Below, piece by piece: positions 14,533 through 17,722 of a stretch of DNA of 17,722 bases. Position 1 is the stretch's first letter. Every line of letters begins with the position of its first letter. This stretch comes from a candidate division WWE3 bacterium CG_4_9_14_3_um_filter_43_9 (GTDB taxonomy: Bacteria > Patescibacteriota > CPR3 > GCA-002780085): assembly GCA_002791435.1 (NCBI GenBank), contig PFXB01000042.1:1-17722 (forward strand), written 5' to 3'. The position numbers and the translations under genes were made by a program. The notes below the pieces were generated by a model. The model did no database searches. It was not told the DNA's origin and worked only from the letters and a program-made list of their open reading frames with translations.

Positions 14533-14891
14533 GAGGAAATACAAAACAAAAACCGATAGAACAAAAAATAAACAATTCCCAGTTTGAGCTTTATAAAGAA
14601 GTGATTGCCGCCATCGTAAAAGCTCAGGCCGAAGTTATCGGTAAAGACTTGGCTTTAAAAAAAGCAGCTAAAGTTCCCGGATGCGTTATCAACTCGAATT
14701 TTCAAGTTCTGTCAATTTCCGATAATCCGGTTTATGTTATTCAATCCTTAGTCAACGAGTATTACCTTTTGTCTTCCTATTCAGCTATTAGAATTTCACA
14801 AAAAGCAATACGTAAAATAGTTTTAGACAATCCGGATCTTCCGTTGCCTCAGATTTTGTTAATTGCGACAGAAGAACAATTTATATTTTGA
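14529..14891 (+). CDS. Conserved-context hypothetical protein, 120 residues
   Basis: I do not recognise this family. The protein has a polar, basic N-terminus (residues 1-17), an amphipathic helical stretch at about 18-45 (FELYKEVIAAIVKAQAEVIG), a KVPGC turn near 48-52, and a more hydrophobic second half ending in EEQFIF. No membrane segment, signal peptide or catalytic motif is evident. It is very probably translated: its ATG overlaps the kinase stop (ATGA), codon use resembles its neighbours, and it sits inside the operon 12 bases before the first ligase gene. A soluble accessory or regulatory protein of the sugar-kinase or ligase step would fit the position, but that is only inference. Confidence 0.7.
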   Translation: MRGNTKQKPIEQKINNSQFELYKEVIAAIVKAQAEVIGKDLALKKAAKVPGCVINSNFQVLSISDNPVYVIQSLVNEYYLLSSYSAIRISQKAIRKIVLDNPDLPLPQILLIATEEQFIF

Positions 14892-14903
14892 GTAATTCAA
14901 ATT

Positions 14904-16013
14904 ATGCAAACCGAAAAATTTTCAAATCGGAAAGTGAGAATCGGAGTAATTTTCGGCGGAAGATCTTCTGAAAAAGAAGTATCGCTAGCCACTGGACGTT
15001 ACGTTTTTCATCTCTTAGACCTTTCACGCTTTGAGGGTATGGCTCTTTTTATGGACAAAGAAGGAATGCTTTGGGAAATTCCGGAAAAACTAGTTATTTT
15101 AAATAAAACCGACGACATAGAAGCCAAGTTACAGCAGGAAGGAAAAGAGATTCGTTTTGAGGACTTGCCCGGAATGGTCGATCTGATTTTCATAGCCTTG
15201 CTGGGCAAATATGGTGAAGATGGAAGTATCCAAGGAATTTTAGAATTGATAGGTGTTGTCTATACCGGTTCTGATGTTTTGGCCTCGGCGGTGTGTATGA
15301 ATAAGAAGATGCACAAAAGGATCTTGGCCGACAGTGGTTTTTTGGTTCCTAAAGATATCGCGGTTGGGAAAAACGAGTGGGAAAAAGGAAAAGAAGAGAT
15401 CGAAAGTCGGGTGGAAAAAGAGATCGGTTTTCCCTGTGTAGTCAAACCGGTTTGCGAGGGTTCGTCGGTGGGAGTAGCAGTACCCAAAAAGGGAGAGGAA
15501 CTTTTGAAGGCCATAGAAAATGCTTTTTTTTGGGATCCGGAAGTTCTCATCGAAGAATACATCCAAGGCAAGGAATTTATGTGTGTGGTCTGGGGAAATG
15601 AAAACCCCCAAGCCATGTTACCTACCGAGGTTGAATTTTCCGGCGACTTTCACACCTATGAATCCAAATACATGCCGGGTAAAGCCCGTTATTATACGCC
15701 CATAAGAGTATCTGATGCAGTGGTCAGGGCAGTCCAGAGACAAGCGGTTGAAATCGCGAACTTGATGGGGATTGTCGGTTATGGTCGGATCGATGGCTAT
15801 GTGGTGGGAGAAAAAGTCTACATCGGTGAGCCGCATACCGGGACCATTATGGTTCCTTCCTCATATGTTTTTCAGCAGGCAGCCAAACAAAAAGTGGAGC
15901 TTAAAAGCCAGGCCGGCGGGAAAGTGCGGGTAACCCTAAATCCTAAGATGTTAGTCACCAGAATCATCGAAATGGCGCAGGAAGCGCATCAAGGGAAGAT
16001 GCGGATACTTTAA
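14904..16013 (+). CDS. D-alanine--D-alanine ligase paralogue 1 (altered active site)
   Basis: The 369-residue ATP-grasp protein has the Ddl outline: GVIFGGRSSEKEVSL at 14-28 (E23), GKYGEDGSIQG at 101-111, KPVCEGSSVG at 181-190 (K181, S187), TYESKYMPG at 251-259 (K255, Y256) and GRIDGYV at 294-300. Ddl joins two D-Ala with ATP for the stem-peptide terminus. Two conserved positions differ from Escherichia coli DdlB numbering: His63 is Leu (L100, ALLGKYG), and the metal-ligand Asn272 is His (H311). The usual E-x-N-T-x-P-G-M-T becomes EPHTGTIMV, so the substrate-binding PGM turn is lost. MDK is MNK, and the usual K181 is E218. It may have another substrate or be impaired. No Shine-Dalgarno sequence precedes the ATG. 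Confidence 0.82.
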   Translation: MQTEKFSNRKVRIGVIFGGRSSEKEVSLATGRYVFHLLDLSRFEGMALFMDKEGMLWEIPEKLVILNKTDDIEAKLQQEGKEIRFEDLPGMVDLIFIALLGKYGEDGSIQGILELIGVVYTGSDVLASAVCMNKKMHKRILADSGFLVPKDIAVGKNEWEKGKEEIESRVEKEIGFPCVVKPVCEGSSVGVAVPKKGEELLKAIENAFFWDPEVLIEEYIQGKEFMCVVWGNENPQAMLPTEVEFSGDFHTYESKYMPGKARYYTPIRVSDAVVRAVQRQAVEIANLMGIVGYGRIDGYVVGEKVYIGEPHTGTIMVPSSYVFQQAAKQKVELKSQAGGKVRVTLNPKMLVTRIIEMAQEAHQGKMRIL

Positions 16014-16015
16014 TT

Positions 16016-16050
16016 AAAATTAAAAAGTAAAAAGTCAAAATTCAAAATTT
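16016..16050 (+). repeat. Degenerate heptamer tandem array, A-rich block
   Basis: Five consecutive 7-base units begin at 16016, 16023, 16030, 16037 and 16044. All start AAAA followed by a three-base variable part (TTA, GTA, GTC, TTC, TTT), so the period is exactly seven with the sequence degenerate. It starts three bases after the first ligase's stop. Confidence 0.65.
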
Positions 16051-16056
16051 AGGTAG

Positions 16057-16082
16057 TTCTCTCCGCCAGCTGGCGGATCGAA
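16057..16082 (+). repeat. GC-rich hairpin repeat, copy 2
   Basis: TTC (16057-16059) pairs with GAA (16080-16082). The perfect 14-base palindrome CCGCCAGCTGGCGG lies at 16063-16076, with TCT (16060-16062) and ATC (16077-16079) as internal-loop strands. The loop bases match copy 1 at 2022-2049, while both stems differ yet stay complementary. GGTAG precedes the outer arm. Confidence 0.65.
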
Positions 16083-16087
16083 GGGTA

Positions 16088-16186
16088 AAAAGTCAAAGGT
16101 CAAAAGTAACTCAAAACTGAAAGACAAATAGCAACTAGCATCTGGCTACTGGCAACTGGCTCAAGAAAAGTTAAAAGTTAAAATTA
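16088..16186 (+). repeat. Degenerate heptamer tandem array, mixed blocks
   Basis: Three AAARGTM-type units start at 16088. After a one-base slip at 16109, units continue in perfect seven-base phase from 16110 to 16186. The clearest run is five units from 16131 of the form GCWACTR with variants, then AAAAGTT twice and AAAATTA. Different base compositions share one period, which suggests slippage and drift rather than recent duplication. Confidence 0.65.
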
Positions 16187-16191
16187 AGGTA

Positions 16192-16211
16192 GTTTTCGAC
16201 TGCGCTCGAAC
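16192..16211 (+). repeat. TTCGA/TCGAA hairpin
   Basis: GTTTTCGA (16192-16199) pairs with TCGAAC (16206-16211) around CTGCGC, with extra Ts on the left arm. It is preceded by the same GGTAG that precedes copies 2 and 3 of the hairpin repeat, so it appears to be a related unit. Confidence 0.45.
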
Positions 16212-16229
16212 GATAAGACCCGGTAGATA

Positions 16230-16258
16230 GTTCTCTTCGCTGACTCGGTGGATCGAAC
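16230..16258 (+). repeat. GC-rich hairpin repeat, copy 3 (worn inner stem)
   Basis: GTTC (16230-16233) pairs with GAAC (16255-16258). The TCT (16234-16236) and ATC (16252-16254) loop strands are conserved. The inner stem TCGC (16237-16240) with GTGG (16248-16251) includes two G-T pairs. The outer stem and the loop bases are better kept than the inner stem. Confidence 0.5.
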
Positions 16259-16273
16259 AAGAAGATTATTATG

Positions 16274-16311
16274 CTTCGACCAATCCCGCCAAAGGCGGGG
16301 GCATGGAGAAG
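16274..16311 (+). repeat. GC-rich hairpin, CCCGCC/GGCGGG type, before the second ddl
   Basis: CTTC (16274-16277) can pair with GAAG (16308-16311), and CCCGCC (16285-16290) pairs with GGCGGG (16294-16299) around AAA. The inner stem is identical to that of copy 1, but the internal-loop sequence differs. The spacer 16014-16323 contains no plausible gene; it is filled by these hairpins and the heptamer arrays. Confidence 0.5.
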
Positions 16312-16341
16312 TACATTTTTTGAATGAAGGGAAAACAAAAG

Positions 16342-17502
16342 ATGTCTGACGAAGGGTTAAAAAGAAGATTTACAATAGGCATACTTTTAGGCGGGGCTTC
16401 CAGCGAAAAGGAAATTTCTTTGGAATCCGGCAGGCATGTCTATAATTCCTTAAATAGAAAAAAGTATGTTGTAATTCCCATTTTTGTGGATCACAACAAT
16501 CACCTCTGGGAAGTCGACGAAGGTTTGTTATGGATGAATACTTGCGCTGATATTGAGGGGAGTCTGTCTGCTTTAGGAAAACGCATCTATTATGAAGAGC
16601 TGAAAGAAAAGCTGGATTTTGCTTTTTTGGCGCTGCATGGTAAATTTGGTGAAGATTGCTTTCCGGGGCTTTTTCATCTTTTGGATATTCCCAACAATTC
16701 CGGAGGTGTTTTGGGCGGGTCAGTCGGAATGGATAAATATTTTCAAAAGAAAATTCTCAAAGCAGCGGGGTTGCAAGTGCCCAAATATATCGGTGTCGAA
16801 AAAAACTGGAATGAAAACACACTGCAACAGATCGAAAAAGAAATAGGCTATCCCTGTATTGTTAAGCCTTCACGAGAAGGCTGTTCTATAGGTTTGACTA
16901 AAATCAACCACAAAAGTCAGTTTGCAGAAGCTTTTGAGAAGGCTTTTTGCTATGATAACCTGATTTTGGTGGAGGAATTCATTGAAGGACAAGAGATTAC
17001 AGTGACGGTTTTGGGTAATGCCCTTCCAGTTGCTTTCACTCCGACAGAGACTCCTTCTAAGAAAGATTATCTGACCGTTGAAGAAAAATTTCTGCCGGGT
17101 GATGCCACCATGATTACTCCTCCCAATTTACCACCAGCGGCGATTGAGAGAATAAAGTCGGATTGCATCAAGGTTTATAAAGCCTTGGGTTTGAAATCTA
17201 TGACACGCATTGATGGCATCTTCAAAGACGGCCGGTTTTATTTCAAGAGAACGAAAAACGAGACTAAAGGCGTGCGAATGCAGCGATTACAACCCATGCG
17301 AAGCAACGCTACGCAGGCGAATCAAAAAACCCTGCCTCGCCGGCAGGCGGGCGCGAGCGTAAGCGAGGGAGTTTTTTATATTCTTGAGCCAAACACACCA
17401 CCAGGAATGACCCCTTCCACCTGTGTTTTTCATCAAGCCGCTGAAGCAGATCTTACAGCCAGTGAATTATTAGATAAAATCATCAGTGACTCTATGGTTT
17501 AA
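16342..17502 (+). CDS. D-alanine--D-alanine(-type) ligase paralogue 2 with repeat insertion
   Basis: This 386-residue ATP-grasp ligase has GILLGGASSEKEISL at 13-27 (E22), ALHGKFGED (H99), KPSREGCSIG at 175-184, EEKFLPGD at 247-254, TRIDG at 288-292, and an intact metal/substrate motif LEPNTPPGMTPST (E349, N351). Relative to DdlB, Ser150 is C181 and Tyr216 is F250, so two members of the Glu15-Ser150-Tyr216 hydrogen-bond triad are replaced. Phe at position 216 is the residue associated with D-Ala-D-Lac ligases. Residues 302-347 are a 46-residue basic, low-complexity insertion between the strand FYF and LEPN, coded by a palindromic repeat. I prefer ATG 16342, with AGGG about 10 bases upstream and a length matching paralogue 1; ATG 16324 is the alternative, adding six residues. 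Confidence 0.82.
   Translation: MSDEGLKRRFTIGILLGGASSEKEISLESGRHVYNSLNRKKYVVIPIFVDHNNHLWEVDEGLLWMNTCADIEGSLSALGKRIYYEELKEKLDFAFLALHGKFGEDCFPGLFHLLDIPNNSGGVLGGSVGMDKYFQKKILKAAGLQVPKYIGVEKNWNENTLQQIEKEIGYPCIVKPSREGCSIGLTKINHKSQFAEAFEKAFCYDNLILVEEFIEGQEITVTVLGNALPVAFTPTETPSKKDYLTVEEKFLPGDATMITPPNLPPAAIERIKSDCIKVYKALGLKSMTRIDGIFKDGRFYFKRTKNETKGVRMQRLQPMRSNATQANQKTLPRRQAGASVSEGVFYILEPNTPPGMTPSTCVFHQAAEADLTASELLDKIISDSMV
17236..17382 (+). repeat. In-frame palindromic repeat insertion within the second ddl
   Basis: 138 bases separate two near-identical copies of the conserved strand codons: TTTTATTTC at 17236-17244 and TTTTATATT at 17374-17382. The inserted DNA is visibly richer in GC than the gene. 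Its 3' part is a long imperfect hairpin with AAAAAAC (17324-17330) and GTTTTTT (17371-17377) at its ends and CTCGC/GCGAG near its centre. It resembles a terminator-like dispersed repeat yet keeps the frame open, adding 46 codons just before the metal-binding motif. Confidence 0.75.
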
Positions 17503-17555
17503 TCAATCCCAATCATCTAATGCGGGGGATCTTTTCTCTGGCGCCTTATATAGTG

Positions 17556-17561
17556 TATAAT
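17556..17561 (+). promoter_or_regulatory. -10 box upstream of the 3' methyltransferase (leaderless promoter candidate)
   Basis: TATAAT ends seven bases before the ATG at 17569, the same geometry as at murE, and no Shine-Dalgarno sequence lies between. No convincing -35 hexamer was found. The wording holds only if the ATG at 17569 is the real start. Confidence 0.45.
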
Positions 17562-17568
17562 AAGCTTG

Positions 17569-17722
17569 ATGATCAATGCTTTTGAGAAAGTCTATCAAAC
17601 CCACACATCTGCCAACATTCCTTGGAATAGAAACTTTCCCCATTTTCGTTTGCTTGATTTTTTGGCCGAATATGAGATTTCTCCCTGTGCAGTTTTGGAT
17701 GTCGGCTGTGGATTGGGTACGG
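17569..17722 (+). CDS. SAM-dependent class I methyltransferase (partial, cut by window end)
   Basis: The first 51 codons are visible. They encode an N-terminal region with PWNRNFPHFRLLDFL followed by the SAM-binding motif I, VLDVGCGLGT, at about residues 42-51. A tryptophan-proline N-terminal segment before motif I occurs in TehB and thiopurine-methyltransferase-like enzymes, but the substrate cannot be told. The gene is separated from the second ligase by 66 bases and has its own -10 box, so it probably begins a new transcription unit unrelated to the cell-wall cluster. The remainder lies outside the window. Confidence 0.75.
   Translation, partial: MINAFEKVYQTHTSANIPWNRNFPHFRLLDFLAEYEISPCAVLDVGCGLGT

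Noticed and set aside
15240..15616. Overlapping minus-strand frames over the first ligase
   Set aside because: They are low-complexity shadow translations of the conserved ATP-grasp region.
16014..16323. Repeat spacer as a CRISPR array
   Set aside because: There are no identical direct repeats of 24-40 bases with unique spacers; the periodicity is seven bases and the hairpins differ.
17236..17382. The second ligase as a frameshifted pseudogene
   Set aside because: The frame stays open through the insertion and resumes at the intact LEPNTPPGMT motif.

Overview
The window is a compact, almost entirely plus-strand peptidoglycan and cell-division (dcw-type) cluster from a bacterium. I infer a member of the Candidate Phyla Radiation (Patescibacteria), most like Microgenomates. 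The reasons are the short divergent Mur enzymes (including a MurE without its usual N-terminal domain), several starts without a Shine-Dalgarno sequence, a moderately AT-rich sequence, and intergenic DNA full of GC-rich hairpins and heptamer repeats. TGA is used as a normal stop (murE, murC, murB, yvcK), which argues against lineages that read UGA as glycine. The placement is inference and no taxonomic search was run.

Layout: (1) 1-3890 is the division block: mraZ, a 190-base spacer holding a candidate structured RNA, rsmH, an FtsL/DivIC-like membrane protein, a repeat-bearing spacer and a class B penicillin-binding protein. It ends at a weak terminator-like hairpin. (2) 3965-14891 is one dense run starting at a promoter whose -10 box lies directly before the murE ATG: murE, pgeF, a GlmU-type nucleotidyltransferase fused to a HAD-like domain, murC, murB, murA, yvcK/glmR, a second nucleotidyltransferase with a left-handed beta-helix, a BadF/NagK-type sugar kinase and a 120-residue unknown protein. 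Several junctions overlap (TTGA, ATGA), so translation is probably coupled. (3) 14904-17502 holds two divergent D-alanine--D-alanine ligase paralogues separated by a 310-base repeat-rich spacer. (4) The 3' end starts a SAM-dependent methyltransferase behind its own -10 box.

Together the genes cover UDP-GlcNAc supply (two nucleotidyltransferases, YvcK/GlmR, a sugar kinase), conversion to UDP-MurNAc (murA, murB), the L-Ala and third-residue additions (murC, murE), removal of mis-made precursor (pgeF), the D-Ala-D-Ala (or D-Ala-D-X) dipeptide (two ddl genes) and septal transpeptidation (PBP). mraY, murD, murF, murG, ftsW, ftsQ, ftsA and ftsZ are not in the window.

The points most worth following are: two ddl paralogues that each depart from the family at different active-site residues, the second carrying Phe at the Tyr216 position linked to D-Ala-D-Lac ligases; a 46-codon in-frame insertion of a palindromic repeat in that second ligase; a candidate structured RNA before rsmH; hairpin repeats whose arms co-vary around constant internal-loop bases; degenerate heptamer arrays; and a GlmU-HAD fusion.
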